Below the pieces are notes generated by a model. That model was not told where the DNA came from, made no database searches, and worked only from the letters and a program-made list of their open reading frames with translations. DNA of 64,000 nucleotides from contig NW_005178701.1 in assembly GCF_000350225.1 (NCBI RefSeq), positions 1-64,000 on the forward strand, in the 5' to 3' direction. Of the stretch, positions 1-8,133 are shown piece by piece. A program made the translations under genes and the position numbers. The first letter of the stretch is position 1. Each line of letters begins with the position of its first letter. The DNA comes from Chondrus crispus (Eukaryota > Rhodophyta > Florideophyceae > Gigartinales > Gigartinaceae).

Positions 1-6
1 GTAGAC

Positions 7-1512
7 ATGGCCGCATTGGAAGGTTACGCAGATGCGCTCAGAGGGGTGGGGCATAAGGTAGAAATTTTTACTTGCTGTGCAGCGGAGATGAGGGAACAAC
101 GGATTAAGGCGGCTCGTCATATATTCGAGCAGTGCAAGAAGGCAAACGATTTACCGAAGGATGCTTCCTTTAATGCCGCAGATGTGGAAGTATCTGATAT
201 AGGCGACGGTCGCTATTACAGCGGATTGCTGTTTGTTCCTTCTTCCGCGCAGAGTTACTGCCAACATGGTCGACGAACGGCCAGTGCGGATGCCGCACAC
301 TGCGAAGGGGTAGGAATGCAGTCGTATGGGTCTACTTTTCAGGTAATCGGGTACGATGCAAATCATCAGCTCTGTCCTTTGGTCTTTGCGCACTTCGTGG
401 GCCCTGAGAACAAAGAGTCCTGGGGAAAGGTCTTTCGGGCATGTAAGGAAATTCCGGGATTTGACATTAATGGGAGGGTGACAATTGTCGATCAGGAGAA
501 GTCCATCGACGCAGCCTACCGGGACGTCATGACTAATGCATCGTTATTCCTGGATCCTCTCCATGTTAAAAAAAACATGTCCGCGCGATTAGGATGTAAC
601 AAGGGCATTGGAATACGGTTGTATGAACGAGCAGTATATGCTCCGTCTCGAGAACAGGTATACGCTCTGAAAGCAGATTTTTCTGCGACACAAAAGGCCT
701 ATCTGGATAGATTCGAAGATTCTGAAGTGTACAGGGCATTTTCCAGCTTAGAAGACCTTATCACAACTTCACAGGGGGCTGAAAGCCAGATGTCAGCTGA
801 TCTTAGGAATAATATTCGTTCCGTGGAGCCTCAGAAGATGCTTTCAAGGGTCGTGCTTCTGCAGAGAACAAATTTTTTGGGTCGCCAGGACAGTGCCCTG
901 TCTTGTACATCTCCCGTCCCTCCTCGCACACAGAACCATCTCGCATACCTAATTCAGAGAGCTCACGTATATCGGTCTTCTGTGCGTTTTCTGGATGGTA
1001 CGTCGCAAATGGAAGCCACCGTCGCTAGTCACCAAAATGGAACCGTTCTGCGGCTTGTAAGGCTTAGCAATAATACCCAAACCCCCCCTTCTTGCTGCGC
1101 TTACTCTACAAATGGGTCTGGATTCCCCTGTTGGCATGGCGTCTCTGTTCTTCTCAAAAAGTATGGACCAAGCAATCTCTATCGGTTTATTGAGGCGCGT
1201 CATCTAACATCTGCCTGGGTTATGCAGTACGCCAATATGGAGTATAGTCTTCCTTCACAAGCAAGGGTCGACGACATTTTATTCAATGCGAAGAAGCTCG
1301 TTGCTACGAAGGAGGACCTGCAAATTCCAAAAGCTTTACCGCCACCACGGGGTCGTCCGGTTAGGAGGGCTGGTAGGCGAAGAAAAACCTGGTACGAAAA
1401 AGGCCCTGCTGCGAAGAAGAAGCGTGTGTACTCCTGCTCTTTGTGTCGGATGGCAGATCACACAGTGAAGGATTGCTCTCTGAAACAGCTGTATGGGGAT
1501 ACCGCAGAGTAG
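7..1512 (+). CDS. Mutator-like (MULE) transposase with SWIM-type and CCHC zinc motifs
   Basis: A 501-residue reading frame resembling MULE transposases, which cut and paste DNA with an RNase H-fold DDE core. Around residues 95-180 are a possible first Asp (ADAAHCEG), a conserved FVGPENKESW stretch, a second Asp in TIVDQEKSI (about residue 162) and DPLHVKKN, all in the family order. A SWIM-like Cys/His cluster follows (CC at 363-364, CWH at 375-377). The tail is basic and ends in a CX2CX4HX4C knuckle (C477, C480, H485, C490). The frame is open to the window edge upstream of the ATG at 7, so the real N-terminus may lie outside. No internal stop is present, so it may be intact. Which Glu completes the triad could not be fixed by eye. 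Confidence 0.75.
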   Translation: MAALEGYADALRGVGHKVEIFTCCAAEMREQRIKAARHIFEQCKKANDLPKDASFNAADVEVSDIGDGRYYSGLLFVPSSAQSYCQHGRRTASADAAHCEGVGMQSYGSTFQVIGYDANHQLCPLVFAHFVGPENKESWGKVFRACKEIPGFDINGRVTIVDQEKSIDAAYRDVMTNASLFLDPLHVKKNMSARLGCNKGIGIRLYERAVYAPSREQVYALKADFSATQKAYLDRFEDSEVYRAFSSLEDLITTSQGAESQMSADLRNNIRSVEPQKMLSRVVLLQRTNFLGRQDSALSCTSPVPPRTQNHLAYLIQRAHVYRSSVRFLDGTSQMEATVASHQNGTVLRLVRLSNNTQTPPSCCAYSTNGSGFPCWHGVSVLLKKYGPSNLYRFIEARHLTSAWVMQYANMEYSLPSQARVDDILFNAKKLVATKEDLQIPKALPPPRGRPVRRAGRRRKTWYEKGPAAKKKRVYSCSLCRMADHTVKDCSLKQLYGDTAE

Positions 1513-1871
1513 CCCAGTAGCCGCTCTTTTAGTAACGCCTTAGTATCCGATTTCGCCTGTCATTTAGTACAATTTATACCACCGTCCACTTTGTTCAGAT
1601 TCTGTCGCCCCTCACGAACAACCAAATTCTTTTCTGTCACCCCCATGTTGAAGACGTCACCCATACGATCCCTACAAATATTTCTCAATCGGATGGGTGC
1701 TTCAGCAAATTTGACCGCGTCACCCCCTCAACACTACAAGAAAAGCCATTTCACCCCCTTTTTGCCACAAAAAAGACCACGATCGCCCCACTAAACGCAG
1801 CATTAACTCAAATTGCAGATGTTTGCACTACAGGCGAGAATGTCTGCACCACCGTGCAGACAATAGAGGGT
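1513..1871. other. Non-coding spacer after the MULE gene
   Basis: No gene seen. Short C-rich motifs of the CACCCCC type recur several times between about 1608 and 1790. They could be subterminal repeats of the Mutator-like element, but no matching terminal inverted repeat is visible inside the window. Confidence 0.4.
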
Positions 1872-2049
1872 TTACGGTCAGGTATCCACGGATCACCATG
1901 TAATGACCTACGATGCCTGCGCGCCTGCTCTTGGACACGAGTGCACGCTGTACACGTGGCCAAGAGGACGGCGTGGCTGCAGTACTATACAGTACATTCC
2001 GTCGGCGCGCAGGCAGGCGAACCGGAAGAGCCAGTCATCCGCTTCTCTA
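1872..2049 (+). repeat. Split direct repeat A1 of the YR element
   Basis: 178 bp nearly identical to 6180-6364, starting TTACGGTCAGGTATCCACGG and ending GCTTCTCTA. The only clear difference is a 7-bp insertion (GCCGCGC) in the downstream copy. It lies just upstream of ORF1 and presumably contains the promoter and transcript start. Confidence 0.85.
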
Positions 2050-2122
2050 GGAGAGAAGAGATTCCCCGTGCAGCCCGCTCGGAGGTTCGACGCACTGCCT
2101 AGACCGATCCCGTCGGCTAGGA

Positions 2123-3199
2123 ATGTCAGGAGAAGTACCGCCAAGGGTCCCGCCGAGCGAAGATCGCGCCGGTCCGTCAGCGCCACCTGCATTAGACGCG
2201 GCCACTGCGGCCGCAATAAGCGATATCGTCGCACAAAAGATCAACGAAGCCCTCGCCAACAGGGCTAATGATAACCCGTCTCCAGTCCTCCCGGGCCCGG
2301 CGTCTGCCCCCGACACGCGCGCCGATACCGCAGACACCACCGCCGTCGACAATCCCGCTGCGACTGGCGCTCCGACCGCCGATCTCGCCGCTCAAGCCGC
2401 CGCAAGAGCCGTCGAGGCCGCCGCTACACTCACCGGAGTTGAAAAACGCGATCAGGGACCTCCGGAGGACCCAGACGACGAAGACGCTGACTCGGACGAC
2501 CCGAACGAAGCTCTATACGGCCCCCAGGCCTTCACTCCGAAGTGGTACGAGGCCCGCCGGGGTTCCGTCATCCGCCCGCGCTTCGAAGTCCCCGCGCGAT
2601 TTGAGCCGAGCTACCCGGTTGGCTTCGAGCCGGAGAGCGTCGCGCACTTCAAGACCTTTTGCGCACCCGGAACTAGCGCAGGGAGAACTGAGGAGGCAGC
2701 CGGACTCTACGCATCCGCTGCGTACCTCACTCACGCCTCCAACACACTCACCCAGGCTGTTGAGGACCTCATCGAGTCCGTCGAGAAGATCCCTGAAGAC
2801 GCCGACCCCGAGGCGATCCGTAAAATCCGCCAGGCAATCGTATCTCTATCCGACGCCCAGCTCTGCACCTTTGGAGTATACGAACTGGCTGCGTCCCGCT
2901 ACGAGGTACTCGCCGGTAAACAAGGGGCCACCGGGGTCGCTGATCCGGAGGTTTTGTCGGCGTACATTGACGCCCCTGCCGCGTACAGTTCCGCAGGCCG
3001 CCAGGCCTTCCGTCGCCAGCAGGTGCAGGCAATCAAGTACGCCACCCAGCTCGCCGGTCGGCACAGGCGGAGGAGTCCGGCGGAAGCTGTTCAGCAGTTC
3101 CGGCAACCGGACGCCACCCCCAGAGCGAATCACCCCCGCAGTCGCGGCGGAGGAAAGGGAACTGGGAGAGGCGGAAGCCGGGGACGAGGGCGCAAATAG
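2123..3199 (+). CDS. YR retrotransposon ORF1, gag-like protein
   Basis: 358 residues from the ATG at 2123, about 70 bp after A1. The N-terminal third is rich in Ala, Pro and Asp. The middle (about residues 130-330) looks globular and helical. The C-terminus is a Gly/Arg tail (GGGKGTGRGGSRGRGRK) typical of nucleic-acid-binding gag-like ORF1 proteins in this order. There is no CCHC knuckle. The stop TAG (3197-3199) is separated from the ATG of ORF2 by two bases, so ORF2 may be reached by termination-reinitiation. The role as a particle or RNA-binding protein is inferred from position and tail, not from a recognised domain. Confidence 0.7.
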   Translation: MSGEVPPRVPPSEDRAGPSAPPALDAATAAAISDIVAQKINEALANRANDNPSPVLPGPASAPDTRADTADTTAVDNPAATGAPTADLAAQAAARAVEAAATLTGVEKRDQGPPEDPDDEDADSDDPNEALYGPQAFTPKWYEARRGSVIRPRFEVPARFEPSYPVGFEPESVAHFKTFCAPGTSAGRTEEAAGLYASAAYLTHASNTLTQAVEDLIESVEKIPEDADPEAIRKIRQAIVSLSDAQLCTFGVYELAASRYEVLAGKQGATGVADPEVLSAYIDAPAAYSSAGRQAFRRQQVQAIKYATQLAGRHRRRSPAEAVQQFRQPDATPRANHPRSRGGGKGTGRGGSRGRGRK

Positions 3200-3201
3200 G
3201 A

Positions 3202-5148
3202 ATGGTCCCACCGTCCGTGGGTGTGGGCCTGGCGTGGAGGGCTTGGAAGGAAGTCGGCGCGAGCGACTGGTTGGTGAGACAGTTGCGATTCGGACTGCAG
3301 CTCCCGTGGGTACGGAAGGTCCCTTACCAGCGGCCGAGGTCTTACCCGATGAACGTAGGAGAGCGCGAGTTCGCTTCGAAGGAGATATCGAGATGGATCG
3401 CGCTCGGTTTCGCGCGGAGGGCGACCCCGGGGGAGGGCCGCGACCTGAGGCGCCAAGGGCAGCTATTCCCGGCTTTCGTGACGGAGTCGGCAGGCAAGAG
3501 GAGGTTGGTGATCGACTACAAGAGGGCGAACGAGTGCATGGAGTCGAGAACGTTCCGCATGGACCAGCTGTCAGACTTGGCGGCAGTGCTGCGTCCTGGG
3601 GACTGTCTCTTCAAGGCCGACGTCAAAGACGCCTACTACCACCTCAGACTGAGGCGCGTGGACCAAGAGCGCTTGGCGTTCCTGATCGGGGACGATGCAT
3701 TCGTCCCGCTTTGCATGAACTGCGGCCTCGCCGTCGCGCCGTGGTTCTACACGAAGGCGATGAAGCCCGTCGTATCTTTTATTCGCTCGCTTGGACACCG
3801 CATCTTCTCGTACCTCGACGACTTCTTCGGCGCCGCCAAGTCGTCGAGGGGGTCCGCCACCGGGAAAAAGGACACCGAGCAACTGGGCTCGCTCATGCGG
3901 ACACTGTTCCGCAAACTAGGACTACGGCTACACCCCGACAAATGCTTCTTCAGGGGGGAGAAGCGGTTGGAGGTACTCGGCATCGTCGTCGATACGTGCG
4001 CGCAGAAGTTCATGCTGTCCCCCGCCAAGCTCGCGAAGGTGGAGCTAGGCGCCCGTCGCGTCCTCCGATACGCATCCTCGCACCGCCGCTGCGTTCGCGC
4101 TCGCATGCTGCGCGGGTTCGCAGGACTGGCAAACTCCGTCTCGCCGGCCGTGGTGGACTCTCGACTCCGACTCCGAGAACTGTTCACGGCCCTCAGCGAT
4201 TCGGGGAGGCTGGGATTCGCACCGGGTACAGTAGAGGAGGCCGGGAAAGGGGTTATCATACCTCCCTCAGAAAATTTCCTCCGCAGGCCACTCCGTGGGG
4301 CTCCTTGCGGAGGGCACCGATTTTCCCCCTCCAGGGGTCCGCCTCGCGATCCGCGCCTCTCGCACGCCGCAATCCGCGACCTCCAATGGTGGGCGAGTTT
4401 GAGCAAGAACGTACACGTGGGGAGGCACCTCTGGCCCGCGCCCGAAGTGTGCGTCTTCACGGACGCCAGCATGGCAGGCTGGGGAGCTGCATGGAACGGG
4501 CAGGTGCCGGCGGCAGGATTCTTTACGGAGGACGAGGAAGGCGCTCACATCAACGAACTGGAGCTTACTGCCGCGCTCAACGCCCTCGAGCAGTTCGTCG
4601 GGTTTGCTCGGGGGCGACAGGTACAGCTCGTCACCGACTCGCTGGTCACGGCATACATCGTTCGGAACATGACAAGCAGCTCGCCGCGCCTCCACGCCAA
4701 GCTCCGACGACTGCGACGTCTGTGCGAGCATCACGGCGTCACACTGTCGACGCGGCACCTCCCGTCCGTTTTAAACTGCTGGGCCGATCGTCTTTCGCGC
4801 CGCCGCGACAGCTTCGCCTGGGAACTACCGCGGGACGCTCAACTGCTCCTCGAGCGCCGCTTCCGTTCGCGTCTCACCCCACTCGACGGCAACGCGCTCC
4901 CAGAGTCGCGCAGACCGCCCGGAATCCCCGTCGTCGTACCCCGACCCGCGTTGCTCGGCGTTTGGGCGCGCGCTCTCGCTACCGCCGGTCGGGGAGTGAT
5001 GATCGCTCCCGCGTGGACGGGGCAGCAGTGGTATCAAACAGCTCGCGCCGCGGCGAGCGTTCACCAAATACCGTGCCTGACCCCGCCGTGGAGCTCTGTC
5101 GCCTTCAGGTTCAAGCAGCGCAACGCTGGCGTACACAGGGGACTATAG
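3202..5148 (+). CDS. YR retrotransposon reverse transcriptase / RNase H
   Basis: 648 residues. The RT domain runs from about residue 85 to 260: RLVIDYKRAN, then CLFKADVKDAYYHLRL (first catalytic Asp), then the polymerase box YLDD at residues 204-207. RNase H follows with VFTDAS (Asp about residue 421), a central Glu (INELELTAAL), LVTDSLV and a final Asp (NCWADRLS). RT-RH without protease or integrase is the DIRS-order layout. The last residues overlap the start of the recombinase reading frame by a few bases. All catalytic residues appear present, so the protein may be functional. Confidence 0.85.
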   Translation: MVPPSVGVGLAWRAWKEVGASDWLVRQLRFGLQLPWVRKVPYQRPRSYPMNVGEREFASKEISRWIALGFARRATPGEGRDLRRQGQLFPAFVTESAGKRRLVIDYKRANECMESRTFRMDQLSDLAAVLRPGDCLFKADVKDAYYHLRLRRVDQERLAFLIGDDAFVPLCMNCGLAVAPWFYTKAMKPVVSFIRSLGHRIFSYLDDFFGAAKSSRGSATGKKDTEQLGSLMRTLFRKLGLRLHPDKCFFRGEKRLEVLGIVVDTCAQKFMLSPAKLAKVELGARRVLRYASSHRRCVRARMLRGFAGLANSVSPAVVDSRLRLRELFTALSDSGRLGFAPGTVEEAGKGVIIPPSENFLRRPLRGAPCGGHRFSPSRGPPRDPRLSHAAIRDLQWWASLSKNVHVGRHLWPAPEVCVFTDASMAGWGAAWNGQVPAAGFFTEDEEGAHINELELTAALNALEQFVGFARGRQVQLVTDSLVTAYIVRNMTSSSPRLHAKLRRLRRLCEHHGVTLSTRHLPSVLNCWADRLSRRRDSFAWELPRDAQLLLERRFRSRLTPLDGNALPESRRPPGIPVVVPRPALLGVWARALATAGRGVMIAPAWTGQQWYQTARAAASVHQIPCLTPPWSSVAFRFKQRNAGVHRGL

Positions 5149-6152
5149 TCGCCACCAGTTTACTCGGGGAGTTAACTGGATCCCGCGTAGCGGCACACCT
5201 TCTTGGGCGGACACTGTCACGCAGTACCCAAGGGGGCTACCAACGACATTGGGAGTCTTTTGTTCTGTATTGCCAACGCTGTTCGCAGCCCGCGCTCCCT
5301 GCCGCCCCGCGCACCATCTCATGCTACATAGGGACGATATACGATCGCGGGACGGTGCGAGGTAGTTCGTTGCGCCCCTACATCGCAGCAATCGGAGCAC
5401 AGCATCGCCGGTTGGGCCTGACAGACCCCACCGCTCATCCGCTCGTTCAGGCTACGCGACGTGGCTCCTTGGCACAGGACGCCCGCCGGACTACTGGTCC
5501 ACCCTCTCGATCGGCCCCACTTCCTGCCGCGCTCGCCGCTCAAGCCCTATACCGTGCCCTGACCGCCGCCTCACACCAAGAACTGCAGCGTTGGGGATTG
5601 GTCGCCTTGGGCTTTGTAATTTGCGGGCGCCCTACGAGCATCCGCAATTTACGGCGTGGCGACATTCAGCTACTCGATCCGGCAGCCGTTACGCTACAGA
5701 TGTTGGTCTTCAAATATGGAGAGACTGGAGCAGCGCCCCGTATTGCACTACGCATGCCCTCTACTGGTATAAGCGACCCTGTCATTGTGCTACTGCAGAA
5801 GTTGGTCGCCGCCGCACCGCGCGATAACTCATTCCTATTCCCAAGCAGTGGGCCTATACTATCGGAACCGGCATCCGCCTCCTCTTTATCGGCGACGTTA
5901 CGGGAGCTGACTCAACGTACCCCTCCACCTGCCGGAACGAAATTCACACCTCGATCTCTTCGAAGCGGGGGAATCTCAGCCGCCTATGCGGCCGGTGTTC
6001 CGCTTCCAGTCATCATGCGCCTGGCTAACCACCACACTGAAGATGTGGTGCATCGCCATTATCTTGACGCGCTCACTAGCGTCACACCTGCTGCACGGTT
6101 GTTTTTTGCGCGCTTCACGCGCAATGCTGGGCATCCGCCCAGTCTCGCGTAA
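5142..6152 (+). CDS. YR retrotransposon tyrosine recombinase
   Basis: The C-terminal half is a clear tyrosine recombinase: an early Arg (ICGRPTSIRNLRRGD), then PRSLRSGGISAAYAAG (Arg codons 5952 and 5961), then LANHHTEDVVHRHY with the nucleophilic Tyr at codon 6060-6062. It would cut and rejoin the circular cDNA during integration. The N-terminal part (about 5142-5500) resembles the core-binding domain. The frame is open far upstream, but that part is a composition-driven shadow of ORF1 and RT. No ATG lies close before the domain, so translation probably depends on a -1 shift from the RT frame or a non-ATG start. The start given is therefore only the first codon after the RT overlap. Confidence 0.8.
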   Translation, partial: TIVATSLLGELTGSRVAAHLLGRTLSRSTQGGYQRHWESFVLYCQRCSQPALPAAPRTISCYIGTIYDRGTVRGSSLRPYIAAIGAQHRRLGLTDPTAHPLVQATRRGSLAQDARRTTGPPSRSAPLPAALAAQALYRALTAASHQELQRWGLVALGFVICGRPTSIRNLRRGDIQLLDPAAVTLQMLVFKYGETGAAPRIALRMPSTGISDPVIVLLQKLVAAAPRDNSFLFPSSGPILSEPASASSLSATLRELTQRTPPPAGTKFTPRSLRSGGISAAYAAGVPLPVIMRLANHHTEDVVHRHYLDALTSVTPAARLFFARFTRNAGHPPSLA

Positions 6153-6154
6153 TT

Positions 6155-6184
6155 GGCAACAACAGCGCAGGGGTCATGATTACG
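6155..6184 (+). repeat. Split direct repeat B1 of the YR element
   Basis: 30 bp (GGCAACAACAGCGCAGGGGT...TTACG) beginning two bases after the recombinase stop and identical to 6525-6554. Its last five bases are also the first five of A2. Confidence 0.85.
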
Positions 6185-6364
6185 GTCAGGTATCCACGGA
6201 TCACCATGTAATGACCTACGCCGCGCGATGCCTGCGCGCCTGCTCTTGGACACGAGTGCACGCTGTACACGTGGCCAAGAGGACGGCGTGGCTGCAGTAC
6301 TATACAGTACATTCCGTCGGCGCGCAGGCAGGCGAACCGGAAGAGCCAGTCATCCGCTTCTCTA
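6180..6364 (+). repeat. Split direct repeat A2 of the YR element
   Basis: 185-bp copy of A1 (1872-2049), identical by eye except for 7 extra bases at about 6219-6225. Confidence 0.85.
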
Positions 6365-6524
6365 CCCTCCCTTCCCTTCCCTCGCGGCTGCGCTGGCAGC
6401 CATTATCCGCTCTGTTGGTGTGTTAGGCCCATTAGGGGCTTAACACGTAGAATATTCGACCCTCGATACCACAGTAGTTCAAGTTATTCAATTTACTTCT
6501 CCTGAATAAAATGATGTGTCACGA

Positions 6525-6554
6525 GGCAACAACAGCGCAGGGGTCATGATTACG
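6525..6554 (+). repeat. Split direct repeat B2, right end of the YR element
   Basis: 30 bp identical to B1 (6155-6184). The next base differs, which sets the right boundary. A poly(A)-signal-like AATAAA lies shortly upstream, at about 6505-6510. Confidence 0.8.
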
Positions 6555-6749
6555 CAAGCGCATTTCTGCAACATATGACTAACATATGACTAAAAAACAT
6601 TACAGTTAGTCAGATTTCACAAACGGATGTGACAAAAATTCGTGAAATGTGAGTGCATAGTGAAATCGTTTCTGTAACCGTTTCGAACACACGTGTTAGA
6701 CGTGGTATAAATTTGGCGGGTACCTTCATCACCTTTTATGTAGACCTGA

Positions 6750-6960
6750 GGGTGTGTCTTAACATGCCCCGTTTTGCTGCGGTTTGCTTTGCCTTGCCCA
6801 AAGAAGTGACTTGGCGTGCTATGAGTGGCTCCTACGTTTTAATTTATGTGTTTAAGAAAAGCAACGGCTTAAGAAGCATACGGTATTTGTTAAGAATTTA
6901 AAAGTATTCCTGGCAAAACCGGGCAAGGCAAAGCAAAAACCAGCCTGTTAAGACACGCCC
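6750..6960. mobile_element. MITE-like fold-back element nested in the Harbinger transposon
   Basis: Terminal inverted repeats of about 50 bp: GGGTGTGTCTTAACATG... on the left and, as complement, GGGCGTGTCTTAACAGG... on the right. Both continue through GCTTTGCCTTGCCC. A three-base TGA flanks each side (6747-6749 and 6961-6963) as a possible target duplication. At 211 bp with no coding capacity it fits a Tourist-like (Harbinger-mobilised) MITE. Confidence 0.7.
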
Positions 6961-7000
6961 TGAGTTCTAGAGTGACGTTGTAACCACCTTTACTCACATC

Positions 7001-7876
7001 ATGGCGAACGTTATCCCCTCTTCACCACCTCTCTCCCCTACCCTCGACCTCACCATCCCCAACACCCCCACCGCTGACCGCAGCGATGTCAATTGCGCGC
7101 TTGATCCCTCCCCCCACAAAAAGGGAGGCCGGCGACCAAAGTTTACGCCGGAGGATGACCTCATACTCGCACGTGAAGTATCTGCCGCTAAGGCACACGT
7201 TGCCGGGTATGGGTAAATCCAGAAGAGATTCGGCGAGGCGGCGACGCGGGCAAACCTGAACAGGAAACTGTCGCAGACGTTCACTGCCAAGAGCGTCCAG
7301 GACCGCTACAAGAAAATCCAAGACGCCTTTGAGTGAAGGGACGCTGCGGATAGAAGACTGTCGGGGGTTGGCGGGGAAATCGGAGAGCTCGACGAGCTGC
7401 TGGGGATGATGGGAGAAGCGCGAAACGACATGGAAAAGGAGAAGAAGGCGGTGGCGGCTGCTCAAGAAGAGAGAGAGGCCAGGAAAGTAAGAATTGGAAA
7501 GGACCTCGTGGCTCGTTCGCTGACGCGTAAGCGCTCCGACAGCGAGGAAGGAACCGAAGAAGAAGACCGAGAGGCTAACGGAGAAGAAGAAGGCCAACTG
7601 AGCTCTCGAAAGAAGCGCCGACAGTCAGTGGAACGCGCCGGAGGCGCGTTCCAGGCCGATCTGGAAAGCTTTGGCATGGCATTGCGCGATGCCGACATGG
7701 CTCGTCTTGCAATAGATAAAGAGCGTCTAGTGCTGGAACTCGAGCGCGTTGAGATGGAACAAATGGAACGCGAGAAGGAGCGCGAGATAAGAAGAGAAGA
7801 ACGCATCGCGCAACACGAACTCGAACTTGAAAAGTTCAAGATGATGATGAGTGCCTTCATGCAGACTAAGAAGTAG
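7001..7876 (+). pseudogene. Harbinger Myb/SANT-like partner protein, two in-frame stops
   Basis: One reading frame of 292 codons from the ATG at 7001, interrupted by TAA (7214-7216) and TGA (about 7334-7336). Read through, residues about 45-110 (KKGGRRPKFTPEDD..., then KRFGEAATRANL..., TAKSVQDRYKK) look like a Myb/SANT-type trihelix DNA-binding domain. A long charged coiled coil rich in Glu, Lys and Arg follows. In PIF/Harbinger elements such a protein partners the transposase for nuclear import and DNA binding. The two stops suggest this copy is dead, unless the stops fall in unrecognised introns, for which I see no clear splice sites. Confidence 0.7.
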
Positions 7877-8044
7877 CTCTACAGTACTTGTCACAAAAAC
7901 AATAAATTCAGCCCTTTTGCGCCTCCTTTACTAGTAAGAGTGCCGTTTTTTGAGCCTCCAAACGCCCTGGTGCTGCTCGCGCAGGGCTCCCTGCGGGGCT
8001 GCAGACGATGTCCGCTCGCTTCGCGGCCTGCGGCACGCGGACTT

Positions 8045-8106
8045 TGTCCTCACTCCTCGTTCGCCTGCGCGAAGCGCTTCGCGCAGGCGAACGAGGAGTG
8101 AGGACA
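8045..8106. repeat. Perfect 62-bp palindrome between convergent genes
   Basis: The left arm starts TGTCCTCACTCCTCGTTCGC and is followed, with no spacer, by its exact complement (centre GAAGC|GCTTC at 8075/8076). It lies between the 3' end of the Myb-like gene (7876) and the 3' end of the transposase (8134). Confidence 0.9.
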
Positions 8107-8133
8107 TGTCGAGGACTCGGAAGAGTAGACACT

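Larger units (their letters stand above)
1872..6554 (+). mobile_element. YR (DIRS-order) retrotransposon with split direct repeats, Ngaro/PAT type
   Basis: A 4.68-kb element with termini A1 (1872-2049) on the left and B1-A2-B2 (6155-6184, 6180-6364, 6525-6554) on the right. Inside are three + strand ORFs: gag-like, RT/RNase H and tyrosine recombinase. This repeat plan is the known mark of Ngaro/PAT-like YR retrotransposons, which are thought to reverse transcribe into a circle and integrate with the recombinase, without target-site duplication. A1 starts and B2 ends with the same TTACG, which also forms the B1/A2 junction, as expected if that junction reproduces the circle joint. All ORFs are open and the repeats match apart from a 7-bp insertion in A2, so the copy looks young and possibly active. 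Confidence 0.85.

Noticed and set aside
2268..5141. Very long open frame upstream of the YR recombinase
   Set aside because: It runs antisynchronously through ORF1 and RT and is Arg/Pro/Ser-rich without domains; open only because of GC-rich composition. Only the part from about 5142 is real.
6541..6560. CATGATTACGCAAGC resembles the lacZ-alpha/M13 primer region, suggesting vector
   Set aside because: The match is short and has a missing base. The same bases occur in B1 inside the element, where no vector context exists, so it is chance.
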